From contig JBILVB010000089.1 in NCBI GenBank assembly GCA_044370695.1, forward strand, positions 1 to 16,092: 16,092 nucleotides of DNA. The letters are read 5' to 3'. The position numbers and the translations under genes were made by a program. Of this stretch, positions 5,802-12,705 are shown in pieces. The DNA comes from JBEIFW01 sp044370695 (lineage in GTDB: Bacteria > Actinomycetota > Acidimicrobiia > Acidimicrobiales > Ilumatobacteraceae). Under the pieces are notes generated by a model. The model had not been told where the DNA came from. It worked only from the letters and a program-made list of their open reading frames with translations, and ran no database searches. Within the stretch, counting starts at the first letter, position 1, and every line of letters starts with the position of its first letter.

Positions 5802-5814
5802 CTGGCGCGAGTAG
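5802..5814 (+). repeat. rep 3'-end short direct repeat, copy 2
   Basis: This is an exact 13-base copy of the rep terminus in the 95-bp gap before the integrase. In frame it also ends a tiny reading frame that starts at GTG 5761, overlapping the lipoprotein stop, and ends ...VIAWRE-stop (17 codons). The shared WRE-stop could be a relic of a related rep gene or coincidence. Confidence 0.5.
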
Positions 5815-5859
5815 CTGCGCCCCCGATCCGACTACACCGAGGTCGTAGCGTTTCGGTTG

Positions 5860-6999
5860 GTGGCGATCACGAAGCGGACTACAGCGGCCGGTGATGCGCG
5901 TTACGAGGTGCGCGTGCGCGACGCAGCCGGCAAAGAATCCTCGAAGACGTTCCGAACCCGAAGGGACGCCGAACGATGGGAACGTGACTTCCTTGCGCGT
6001 CGGGATCGTGGGGAGGTGTACGACCCCGCAGCCGGTCGGGTGCTGCTCGAGGAGTACGCCCCGCTGGTGCTGGCCGGGCGTCGGTTGTCGGCCAACACGC
6101 GTCACAACTACGACCGGGTGTTGGCCCGACGGATTCTGCCGGCGTTCAAGGGTCGGCCGTTGGTGACGATCACGACCGAGGACGTGCGCCGCTGGCACGT
6201 CGAGCTCGCCGCTCAGGCGCCCGGCGAAGCTGCGAAGGCGTTCCGGTTGCTGTCGATGATCTTCCGGTCTGCGATCGACGCCGGGAGGATCACGAGAAAC
6301 CCGTGCGCCGCAGTCCGCGGTGGTGGTGTCGAACGGTCCGCCGAACGGCCCGACCTCGACGCCGGACAGGTGATCGCGCTGGCCGACGCCATGCCCGACC
6401 GGCTGCGCGTCATGGTGCTCCTGGCGGGATTCATCGGGATGCGACGCGGCGAACTGCTCGCCCTGCGCCGCCGTCACGTCGACGAACTGCACGGCCGTGT
6501 GCACGTCGTCGAGGCGATCGCCCTGTTCGGCGCCACGCGTGAACACACCACCCCGAAAGCCGGAAGCTCCCGCGTCGTGCAGCTACCTGGCCCGCTCGCG
6601 CAGGCGTTGTCGGATCACCTAGCCCGTTTCGTGCTCGACTCGCCGGACGCCTACGTGTTCACCGGCGAGCTAGGCGGCCCCCTCGGAACCCGATGGCTCT
6701 ACAAGTGTTGGGACCGGGCCCGGACCGAGGTCGGGTTGCCGTCGACGATCCGCCTGCACGACCTCCGGCATCACGCCGGCACGCTGCGCGCGCAGTTGGG
6801 CGCATCGCTGCGCGAAGTGATGGCCGACCTCGGCCACCGGACGCCAGCGGCCGCCATGCGCTACCAGCACGCTGCGGACCGGCGTCGCCGGGAGCTTGCC
6901 GACCTTGTCGGCCAGGCGATGGCCACGGCCGAACCACCCGCCCGCCCTGTGCATATCGCGCGGGACGCTCGCGGGATGGTTACCCCAGGAACGAGTTAG
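5860..6999 (+). CDS. int: tyrosine recombinase integrase
   Basis: This is a 379-residue phage-type integrase. Residues 1-60 are an arm-binding domain (KRTTAAGDARYEVRVRDAAG, then an AP2-like strand pattern and RRDAERWERDFLARR). Residues 62-155 are the core SAM-like domain, and 165-355 the catalytic domain. The active-site set is complete: Arg195 in GMRRGELLAL, Lys233 in TPKAGSSRVVQL, His300 and Arg303 in RLHDLRHHAGTLRA, His326 in DLGHRTP, and nucleophile Tyr335 in AMRYQH. It should integrate and excise the element at tRNA-Glu, whose 3' end is 50 bases past its stop. GTG 5860 is preferred over TTG 5857 because family members start M.ITKR. TAGCGT at 5846-5851 could be a -10 giving an almost leaderless mRNA. 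Confidence 0.93.
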   Translation: MAITKRTTAAGDARYEVRVRDAAGKESSKTFRTRRDAERWERDFLARRDRGEVYDPAAGRVLLEEYAPLVLAGRRLSANTRHNYDRVLARRILPAFKGRPLVTITTEDVRRWHVELAAQAPGEAAKAFRLLSMIFRSAIDAGRITRNPCAAVRGGGVERSAERPDLDAGQVIALADAMPDRLRVMVLLAGFIGMRRGELLALRRRHVDELHGRVHVVEAIALFGATREHTTPKAGSSRVVQLPGPLAQALSDHLARFVLDSPDAYVFTGELGGPLGTRWLYKCWDRARTEVGLPSTIRLHDLRHHAGTLRAQLGASLREVMADLGHRTPAAAMRYQHAADRRRRELADLVGQAMATAEPPARPVHIARDARGMVTPGTS

Positions 7000-7031
7000 G
7001 GCCGGCTCCCGCTCGGCGGAAAACCGGCCCT
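6998..7031. terminator. hairpin between integrase and tRNA-Glu
   Basis: AGGGCCGG (6998-7005) pairs perfectly with CCGGCCCT (7024-7031), and an inner stem CCGC (7009-7012) pairs with GCGG (7016-7019). The hairpin starts at the integrase stop and lies downstream of the convergent tRNA gene, so it can stop transcription from both sides. There is no strong T-run. Confidence 0.5.
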
Positions 7032-7049
7032 GACCTGGCATTTCTTACG

Positions 7050-7080
7050 CACCCCCAACGGGATTCGAACCCGTGCCGTC
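7050..7080. other. probable right attachment site in the tRNA-Glu 3' half
   Basis: Integrases beside a tRNA 3' end nearly always recombine within that 3' end, usually from the T-loop or anticodon stem onward. The matching left copy would contain the ACCCCCAACGGGATTCGAAC sequence. I could not find it in bases 1-7000, so the left junction lies outside the window and the element is longer than 7 kb. The exact core limits are not visible. Confidence 0.55.
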
Positions 7081-7122
7081 ACCTTGAAAGGGTGGTGTCC
7101 TAGGCCGCTAGACGATGGGGGC
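7050..7122 (-). tRNA. tRNA-Glu (anticodon UUC)
   Basis: Read on the minus strand, this 73-nt gene folds as a full cloverleaf. The acceptor arm GCCCCCA pairs with TGGGGGT (first pair G-U). The anticodon arm is CCACC-CTTTCAA-GGTGG with TTC at positions 34-36. The T-arm is ACGGG-TTCGAAT-CCCGT, with discriminator G. CCA is not encoded. The integrase gene ends 50 bases from its 3' end, which marks this as the attachment gene of the element. The tRNA remains complete because the element supplies the same 3' sequence. Confidence 0.95.
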
Positions 7123-7199
7123 AGGCCGCCGAACGCTACCAGCGTGCCGGCGCCGGCGACGGTCCCGAGCAGGTCCGCACGGCCCTAGGGTCCCGACCC

Positions 7200-7859
7200 A
7201 TGTCCATCGACCGCGCCGCTGCCGACAAGCTGCTCACCACCACCCGTTCGGTCCGCAAGCGGCTCGACCTCACCCGCCCGGTGCCGGCCGAGTTGATCGC
7301 CGAGTGCATCGAGATCGCCCTGCAGGCTCCCACGGGTACCAACGCGCAGAACTGGGCCTTCGTCGTGGTGACCGATCCGGCCAAGCGGGCCGCCATCGCC
7401 GACGCCTACCGGGCCGGTGGTGCGGCGCTGTCGGGCTCGGGGTATCCGCCGCCGCTGCCCGACGGCGATCCCCGTGCGCACGTGATGCCGAAGGTGATGG
7501 AGTCGGCGACGTATCTCGCCGGGGTACTCGAGCAGGTACCGGTCCACGTGATCCCCTGCGTGCAGGGCCGCGTCGAGAGCGTGCCGATGGTGCTCGCACA
7601 GGCCTCCACCTACGGCGGCATCCTCCCCGCCGCGTGGTCGTTCATGCTCGCCGCCCGGGCCCGGGGACTCGGCACGGCGTGGACGACGATCCACCTGCTG
7701 AACGAGCGCGAGATCAGCGAGTTGCTCGGCATCCCGCCCGAGTGGACGCAGGTCGCGCTGTTCCCGGTCGCCTACTACACCGGCGACGACTTCCGGCCCG
7801 CCCACCGCCTGCCGGCCGAGCAGATGACCCACTGGGACACCTGGGGCGCGCACCGCTGA
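7200..7859 (+). CDS. nitroreductase-family FMN oxidoreductase
   Basis: This is a 219-residue member of the nitroreductase superfamily. TTTRSVRKRLDL near residue 15 is the phosphate-binding Arg-Ser-x-Arg region that holds FMN. IALQAPTGTNAQNWAFVVVT (residues about 38-57) is the second FMN segment, and GLGTAWTT (about 159-166) is the third. Such enzymes use NAD(P)H and FMN to reduce nitro groups, quinones or enones; the substrate here is not predictable. TAGGGT at 7186-7191 lies 14 bases before the ATG, so the transcript may be nearly leaderless. It converges on the MFS gene, leaving 33 bp between the two stops. It is the first chromosomal protein gene outside the element. The mycofactocin genes are 1.4 kb downstream, but a functional link is only suggested by proximity. 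Confidence 0.85.
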   Translation: MSIDRAAADKLLTTTRSVRKRLDLTRPVPAELIAECIEIALQAPTGTNAQNWAFVVVTDPAKRAAIADAYRAGGAALSGSGYPPPLPDGDPRAHVMPKVMESATYLAGVLEQVPVHVIPCVQGRVESVPMVLAQASTYGGILPAAWSFMLAARARGLGTAWTTIHLLNEREISELLGIPPEWTQVALFPVAYYTGDDFRPAHRLPAEQMTHWDTWGAHR

Positions 7860-7892
7860 CCACCCGTGCCGCCGGCCGCTGCGGGCCCCGGG

Positions 7893-9122
7893 TCAGGCCG
7901 CGTCGGCCACCGGCCGGGTCGCGCGCAGGACGGCGGCGGCGCCGATCACGATGAGCACCAGCATCCCGAGCGCCAGCGGGGTCACCGAGCCGTCGGCGAA
8001 GCTGTCGAGCACCGCGGCGATCAAGGCCCCGCCTGCGGTCATCACGACCCCGAGCACGGAGGCCGCGGTGCCCGCCATCGCGCCCATCGGTTCCATGGCC
8101 GCCGTGTTGGCGTTGGGCAGCACCAGGTTGTTGACCCCGAGGACCAGGGCGATGAGCACGCAGTACAGGGCGAACGGCGGCGACCCGCCCGTCAGCAGCG
8201 CCACCGCGCTGAACGCAACGTTGATCGCAACTCCGGCGGTGACCGTGATCCGCAGCAGCCGGTGCACCCCGAGCCGCACCACGATCCGGGAGTTCGCCAG
8301 GCTCGAAACGGCCATCACGATGGCGATGGCGCCGAACACGACGGGGAACAGGTCCGCGAGGTCGTAGGTCTCGGTGAGGATCAGCTCGCACGTGCCGAGG
8401 TAGGACGCCATGGCGCCGAACAGCACGGTGGTGCTGACCCCGAGCCACATCGTGGCCGGGGTGCGCACGACCGTGCGGGCACCCTCGAGGATCACCCGAG
8501 GGGACACCGACCGACGCCGATCGACAGGAAGGGTCTCGGGCATCCAGAGGACCCAGGCGATGAGCGCCACTGCGCCGAGCCCGGGGAACCACAACACCGA
8601 CCGCCACGGCAGCACCGTCAACAGCGCGGCGCCGATGCCGGGGGCCAGCACGGGGACGAGCATGAAGATGCTCATCGCCAGGCTCATGGTGCGGGCCATC
8701 GCCACGCCGGAGCTGGTGTCGCGCACCATCGCGACGGCCACCGACCGTGGGCCGGCTGCGCCCAGACCCCACAGCACCCGAGCCGCCACGAGCATCCCGA
8801 GGCTCGGGGCGACGGCGGCGAGCACGGCACCGACGACGTAGATGACCAACCCGGCGAGCAGCAGCGGCCTGCGGCCGAAGCGGTCCGACAGGATCCCGTA
8901 GAACAACTGGCCACCGGCGAGGCCGAGGAAGAACGCCGTGATCACCCACGACACCTCGGTGGCGTCGGGCGCCATCCCGAACGCCGCCCGCATGTCGTCG
9001 AAGGCCGGCAACATCGTGTCGATCGAAAGCGCCACCATCGACATGCAGGCGGCCACGAAGGGCACGAAGGCCCGGGGCCGGGCCGTGGGCGCCGGGACCG
9101 ACGGGGCGAGGGAGGCGGTCAC
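7893..9122 (-). CDS. MFS drug efflux transporter (Bcr/CflA type, DHA1)
   Basis: This is a 409-residue protein with about 12 hydrophobic segments. The start of the first (AFVPFVAACMSMVALSIDTMLPA) and the acidic DMRAAFGM region after it are typical of Bcr/CflA transporters. The MFS loop 2-3 signature is present as GILSDRFGRRPLLLAG at about residues 76-91, and motif C-like residues lie in the fifth helix (VPVLAPGIGAALL). These proton-driven exporters remove small molecules; chloramphenicol, bicyclomycin and sulfonamides are known substrates of the family. The GTG at 9122 is chosen because further upstream in-frame starts would run antisense over mftA and give a Ser/Thr-rich, non-membrane leader. 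It is transcribed divergently from mftA, with 121 bp between. Whether it exports a mycofactocin-linked compound is unknown. Confidence 0.88.
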   Translation of the reverse strand: MTASLAPSVPAPTARPRAFVPFVAACMSMVALSIDTMLPAFDDMRAAFGMAPDATEVSWVITAFFLGLAGGQLFYGILSDRFGRRPLLLAGLVIYVVGAVLAAVAPSLGMLVAARVLWGLGAAGPRSVAVAMVRDTSSGVAMARTMSLAMSIFMLVPVLAPGIGAALLTVLPWRSVLWFPGLGAVALIAWVLWMPETLPVDRRRSVSPRVILEGARTVVRTPATMWLGVSTTVLFGAMASYLGTCELILTETYDLADLFPVVFGAIAIVMAVSSLANSRIVVRLGVHRLLRITVTAGVAINVAFSAVALLTGGSPPFALYCVLIALVLGVNNLVLPNANTAAMEPMGAMAGTAASVLGVVMTAGGALIAAVLDSFADGSVTPLALGMLVLIVIGAAAVLRATRPVADAA

Positions 9123-9206
9123 GATGCCCAGCCTGGCAGTCGGACCGCTCGTCCACGCTGGTCCCCGGAAGTCGTCCGCAGGTGTCGGGGCCGGCGACGC
9201 CCCGGC

Positions 9207-9244
9207 GTGACAGGGCTCGGGGGTCGGCCGGTAGCCTGGGCCGA
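9207..9244 (+). promoter_or_regulatory. predicted mftA promoter, leaderless start
   Basis: GTGACA (9207-9212), five of six matches to the -35 consensus, is followed after 19 bases by TAGCCT (9232-9237). The A of the mftA ATG is exactly 12 bases from the first base of the -10 box, so transcription should begin at or next to the start codon. There is no Shine-Dalgarno sequence before the ATG, which fits a leaderless mRNA. Confidence 0.45.
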
Positions 9245-9375
9245 TGGCTGACACCGCGACCGCCCTGATCGAGGCTGCCGTCCTCGACGTCGACGTCCTC
9301 GATCGGGACGAACTGCTCGACGAGGAGCTGCTGGTGGAGGAGATCTCCATCGACGGCATGTGCGGGGTGTATTGA
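9244..9375 (+). CDS. mftA: mycofactocin precursor peptide MftA
   Basis: This 43-residue gene ends in IDGMCGVY, the hallmark C-terminus of mycofactocin precursors. Val42 and Tyr43 are the residues that MftC decarboxylates and cross-links, and they later become the redox cofactor. The leader (residues 1-35) is strongly acidic (DVDVLDRDELLDEELLVEE) and provides the handle bound by MftB. The peptide is longer than the roughly 30 residues usual for mycobacterial MftA, because of an extra N-terminal segment. Its stop TGA (9373-9375) overlaps the TTG at 9372 that probably starts mftB, so the two are coupled. It is short enough to be missed by automated gene calling. The C-terminal match is near complete, and the gene order mftA-mftB-mftC confirms it. 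Confidence 0.95.
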   Translation: MADTATALIEAAVLDVDVLDRDELLDEELLVEEISIDGMCGVY

Positions 9376-9647
9376 GCGTCTCGCTCGACCGGCCCTACGA
9401 GTTGCACCCGCAGGTCGCGCTGCGGCCAGAACCGTTCGGTGCACTCGCCTACCACTACGGCAACCGGCGGCTCGTGTTCCTGCGTAAGCCCGAAGTGGTC
9501 ACCGTCGTGCGGGGCCTGGCCGGCCATGCGACCCTGGCCGACGCGCTGCGAGCGGCCGAGGTCGACGAGCGCCGGTGGCCATCGTTCCTGAAGGCCCTCA
9601 GCGGGCTCGAGACCTCGGAGATCGTTCGTGAGCGAGCGCCTGGTTGA
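9372..9647 (+). CDS. mftB: mycofactocin peptide chaperone MftB
   Basis: This is a 91-residue protein of the PqqD-like RiPP recognition element fold. It binds the MftA leader and presents the peptide to MftC. The start SLDRPYELHPQVALRPEPFG, then ALAYHYGNRRLVFLRKPEVV, matches the conserved MftB opening (DRPW.LHPQV..RPEPFGAL.YH.G.R.L.FL). A C-terminal helical part follows (WPSFLKALSGLETSEIVRER). I place the start at TTG 9372, overlapping the mftA stop, because family members begin a few residues before DRP. GTG 9360 is the alternative and adds four residues. The end overlaps mftC by 20 bases. Translation probably depends on ribosomes that have finished mftA. Confidence 0.9.
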   Translation: MSVSLDRPYELHPQVALRPEPFGALAYHYGNRRLVFLRKPEVVTVVRGLAGHATLADALRAAEVDERRWPSFLKALSGLETSEIVRERAPG

Positions 9648-10752
9648 TCAACTGAAAGGTGGGCTCGACGCCCCCATCTGCCTGACGTGGGAGCTCACCT
9701 ACGCCTGCAACCTGAGCTGCGTTCACTGCCTGTCGTCGTCGGGACGGCGCGATCCGCGTGAACTCACCACGGCCGAGGCCAAGGCCGTGCTCGACGAACT
9801 GCGCGACCTCCAGGTCTTCTACATCAACATCGGCGGTGGCGAGCCGACGATCCGTCGCGACTTCTTCGAGCTCGTCGAGTACTCGGTCGCCAACGGGATC
9901 GGGGTGAAGTTCTCGACCAACGGCGTGGCCATCGACACCGCGACAGCTCGGCGACTCGCATCGATGGACTACCTCGACGTCCAGATCAGCCTCGACGGCC
10001 TAGACGCAGCGACCAACGACGCCGTGCGGGGCGAGGGTTCCTATGCGATGGCCCGCCGGGCGATGGACAACCTGGCCGAGGCCGGCTTCGGGCCGTTCAA
10101 GATCTCGATCGTCGTCACCCGGCACAACGTCGACCAGCTCGACGGGTTCAAGGCCCTCGCCGACGGCTACGGCGCGCAACTGCGCGTCACCCGGCTGCGG
10201 CCCTCGGGTCGTGGGGCCGACACCTGGCACGAGCTGCATCCCACCAACGACCAGCAACGCCAGATCTACCGCTGGCTGCTCGGCCACGGTGAACAGGTAC
10301 TGACCGGCGACTCGTTCTTCCATCTCAACGCGCTCGGCGAACCGCTGCCCGGGTTGAACCTGTGCGGTGCCGGCCGGGTGGTGTGCCTGATCGACCCGAT
10401 CGGTGACGTCTACGCCTGCCCGTTCGTGATCCACGACCAGTTCAAGGCCGGCAGCGTCCGCGACCCCGGCGGCTTCACGAAGGTCTGGCGCCACAGCGAG
10501 CTGTTCGCATCGCTGCGTGAACCGGCCTCGGCCGGTGCGTGCGCGTCGTGCGGCAGTTACGACGCCTGCCAGGGGGGCTGCATGGCCGCGAAGTTCTTCG
10601 TCGGGCTGCCGCTCGACGGACCCGACCCGGAGTGCGTCGGTGGATCGGCCGACGCGGCGCTCGCCGCGGTCGACCGTGCGGCCACGCCCCGGCCGTCGAT
10701 GGACCACACGAGCCCGGTCACCCTGCTGCGGCGCAAGCCCGCCCGGATCTGA
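9628..10752 (+). CDS. mftC: mycofactocin radical SAM maturase MftC
   Basis: This is a 374-residue radical SAM/SPASM enzyme. With MftB it oxidatively decarboxylates the last Tyr of MftA and then forms a carbon-carbon bond between Val and Tyr. Cys27, Cys31 and Cys34 (CNLSCVHC) bind the SAM [4Fe-4S] cluster. GGGEPT at 69-74 is the SAM-binding motif. The SPASM cysteines are visible at 246, 253, 264, 305, 308, 314, 318 and 336 (LCGAGRVVCLIDPIGDVYAC and later CASCGSYDACQGGC). The GTG start at 9628 has CGGAG seven bases upstream and lies inside the end of mftB. The length is normal for MftC. It ends 21 bp before the convergent MBOAT gene, so mftD, mftE and mftF do not follow. Confidence 0.95.
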   Translation: MSERLVDQLKGGLDAPICLTWELTYACNLSCVHCLSSSGRRDPRELTTAEAKAVLDELRDLQVFYINIGGGEPTIRRDFFELVEYSVANGIGVKFSTNGVAIDTATARRLASMDYLDVQISLDGLDAATNDAVRGEGSYAMARRAMDNLAEAGFGPFKISIVVTRHNVDQLDGFKALADGYGAQLRVTRLRPSGRGADTWHELHPTNDQQRQIYRWLLGHGEQVLTGDSFFHLNALGEPLPGLNLCGAGRVVCLIDPIGDVYACPFVIHDQFKAGSVRDPGGFTKVWRHSELFASLREPASAGACASCGSYDACQGGCMAAKFFVGLPLDGPDPECVGGSADAALAAVDRAATPRPSMDHTSPVTLLRRKPARI

Positions 10753-10773
10753 CCCCGCCCGGCGCCGGCCGGC

Positions 10774-12198
10774 TCAGAACTGCTGGTAGATGAACGACTG
10801 CACGTCGCCGAGTCGCTCGCCGAGCAGGAACACCACCGCCAGAGCGGCGCCCTGGACCACGACCGGTACCCGTGAGAACACCGCCTCGGCGATGCGGGGG
10901 ATCCGTTCGGGCACGAACTGCAGTGCGAGCATCCCGACGATCACGACGACGACCCACGGCGACACGAGGGTCGGCGCCTGCCATGCGGTGACGAGTCGGA
11001 GCAGGATCGTCCAGGCGTCCTCGCTGGTGCGCGCGTGGAAGAAGATCCACGCCAGGCACACCAGGTGGAACGTGAGCAGCCAGCGCCACGGTGACCACCC
11101 TGCCGACTCGGGCCCCTCGGGCTGGCCCCGCCGGCGCCACCACCAGCGCTCGACCAGCAGGAACCCGCCGTGCAGGCCTCCCCAGATCACGAACTTCCAG
11201 TCGGCGCCGTGCCACAAGCCGCCGATCAGCATGACGAGGAACAGGTTGATCGCCGTCCGTCGCGGCCCGCGGCGATTGCCGCCCAACGGGATGTAGAGAT
11301 AGTCCCGCAGCCAGCGCGACAACGTCATGTGCCAACGACGCCAGAACTCCTGGATCGACGACGACCGGTAGGGCGCGTCGAAGTTCTGGGGGAAGTTGAT
11401 GCCGAGCAACAGCGCGAATCCGATCGCCATGTCGGTGTAGCCGGAGAAGTCCGCGTAGATCTGGATGGCGTACGCGTACGTGGCGACGAGGAGGTCGACG
11501 CTGCCGTACCCGTCGGGGTTTGCGAACACGTCGTCGACGATCGCCCCGGCGAGGTACCCGGCGACCACGACTTTCTTGATGAGACCTCCGGCGATCAACC
11601 GGATCGCATGCGCGGCGGGGATCGCCCGCGGGTCGGGGGTCGTGCGCAGTTGCGGGAGGATCTCGCTGCCCCGCACGAGCGGACCCGCCATCACGTGCGG
11701 GAAGAACGCGAGGTAGGTCGCCAGGTCGATCAGTCGACCGGGCCGCAGTGTCTGGCGACCGACGTCGATCACGTAGCTGAGCGCCTGGAACACGAGGAAC
11801 GAGATGCCGACGGGGAGGAACACCTCGAGGGCGGGCAGCAGGTCGAGGCCCCAGTCCGCCAGGTTCCCCTTGAAGAAGTCGTAGTACTTGAACCAGCCGA
11901 GCGTGCCGAGGTCGATCACGACGGCGCTCACCACCCACGCCTTGCGATGCTGCGCGGTACGCGACCGGGCCGCCCCCTGCGCACACACCTGGTTCGCGAC
12001 GGTGAGCGCGACGAGTACCAGCGGGTACTGCTGCTTGGGCCCCCAGCCGATCCAGTCGCCGCGGAAGAACGAGGCGTAGAAGACGTAGCTCGCAGCGAGC
12101 ATGAACGCGCGCCAGGCCCCGGGGTGGGGACGCAGGAGCCAGTTCCCGAGGAACACGATCGGGAAGAAGACCCCGAACTCGACGGTCGGGAACAGCAC
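10774..12198 (-). CDS. MBOAT-family membrane O-acyltransferase (AlgI-like)
   Basis: This is a 474-residue polytopic membrane protein of the AlgI branch of MBOAT acyltransferases. The opening VEFGVFFPIVFLGNWLL is the usual first segment. PVGISFLVFQALSYVIDVGR (130-149), AFFPHVMAGPLVRGSEILPQ (164-183), IQIYADFSGYTDMAIG and EFWRRWHMTLSRWLRDYLYI are all family hallmarks. His290 (RRWH) and His330 (GGLWHGADW) are the conserved histidines; His330 is the catalytic candidate. These proteins pass acyl groups across the membrane to O-acylate polysaccharides or other envelope molecules. They usually work with an AlgJ/AlgX-type SGNH partner, which is not present here. GTG 12198 lacks a clear ribosome site. 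The gene lies 24 bp downstream of ybaK and is probably transcribed with it. Confidence 0.9.
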   Translation of the reverse strand: MLFPTVEFGVFFPIVFLGNWLLRPHPGAWRAFMLAASYVFYASFFRGDWIGWGPKQQYPLVLVALTVANQVCAQGAARSRTAQHRKAWVVSAVVIDLGTLGWFKYYDFFKGNLADWGLDLLPALEVFLPVGISFLVFQALSYVIDVGRQTLRPGRLIDLATYLAFFPHVMAGPLVRGSEILPQLRTTPDPRAIPAAHAIRLIAGGLIKKVVVAGYLAGAIVDDVFANPDGYGSVDLLVATYAYAIQIYADFSGYTDMAIGFALLLGINFPQNFDAPYRSSSIQEFWRRWHMTLSRWLRDYLYIPLGGNRRGPRRTAINLFLVMLIGGLWHGADWKFVIWGGLHGGFLLVERWWWRRRGQPEGPESAGWSPWRWLLTFHLVCLAWIFFHARTSEDAWTILLRLVTAWQAPTLVSPWVVVVIVGMLALQFVPERIPRIAEAVFSRVPVVVQGAALAVVFLLGERLGDVQSFIYQQF

Positions 12199-12222
12199 CG
12201 GCGGGGAGACTACGAGCCGGGC

Positions 12223-12699
12223 TCAGCGGCCCGCCGCGATGGGGGCGACGACGGCACCGGTCGCGCGCACGAGATCGGACGGGGCGAGCGCCACTTCGAG
12301 GCCGCGGCGCCCGGCGGAGACGTAGAGCACGTCGCCGTCGAGCGCGCTCGAATCCACGACGGTCGGGAGCCGGCGCCGCTGCCCGAGCGGGCTGATGCCG
12401 CCGACGACGTACCCCGTGAGGCGCTCCGCCACCGCCGGATCCACCAACTCGGCCCGCTTGCCGCCGACCGACGCCGCGAGACCCTTCAGGCTCAACAGCC
12501 CGGTGACCGGCACGACTGCGACGTGCGCTCGTCCGTCGACCTCGGCGACCAGGGTCTTGAACACGCGGCCGGGATCCACCCCGAGGCCGGCCGCGGCCGC
12601 GGCGCCGTAGCCGTCGCCCAGGTCGACGGCACATTCGTGGAGCGAGTGTCGGATCCCGGCCCGTACGAGCACGACGGTGGCGGGGGTTCCCTTGGCCAC
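12223..12699 (-). CDS. ybaK: YbaK-type Cys-tRNA(Pro)/aminoacyl-tRNA deacylase
   Basis: This is a 158-residue protein of the YbaK/EbsC (YbaK_AA-tRNA_deacylase) family, which hydrolyses Cys-tRNA(Pro) made in error by prolyl-tRNA synthetase. The active lysine is Lys48 in GRVFKTLVAEVDG, matching the E. coli YbaK lysine. VAVVPVTGLLSLKGLAASVG (residues 60-79) and TGYVVGGISPLGQRRRLPTV (residues 94-113) are the conserved substrate-pocket segments. The length equals the family norm. ATG 12699 is six bases from the stop of the upstream membrane-anchored gene, and MBOAT follows after 24 bases, so the three may form one operon. The link looks positional rather than functional. Confidence 0.9.
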   Translation of the reverse strand: MAKGTPATVVLVRAGIRHSLHECAVDLGDGYGAAAAAGLGVDPGRVFKTLVAEVDGRAHVAVVPVTGLLSLKGLAASVGGKRAELVDPAVAERLTGYVVGGISPLGQRRRLPTVVDSSALDGDVLYVSAGRRGLEVALAPSDLVRATGAVVAPIAAGR

Positions 12700-12705
12700 C
12701 GGGAA

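Noticed and set aside
7860..7892. Terminator hairpin between the convergent nitroreductase and MFS genes
   Set aside because: Only imperfect GC-rich pairing is visible, with no T-run; not strong enough to call.
7866..9251. A 461-codon plus-strand frame opposite the MFS gene
   Set aside because: Its composition (His, Gly, Arg, Asp) is typical of the antisense of a membrane-protein gene; no domain.
10753..10773. Palindrome CCGGCGCCGG as a terminator between mftC and the MBOAT gene
   Set aside because: It is a short self-complementary GC run with no loop or T-run; such words arise often in this composition.
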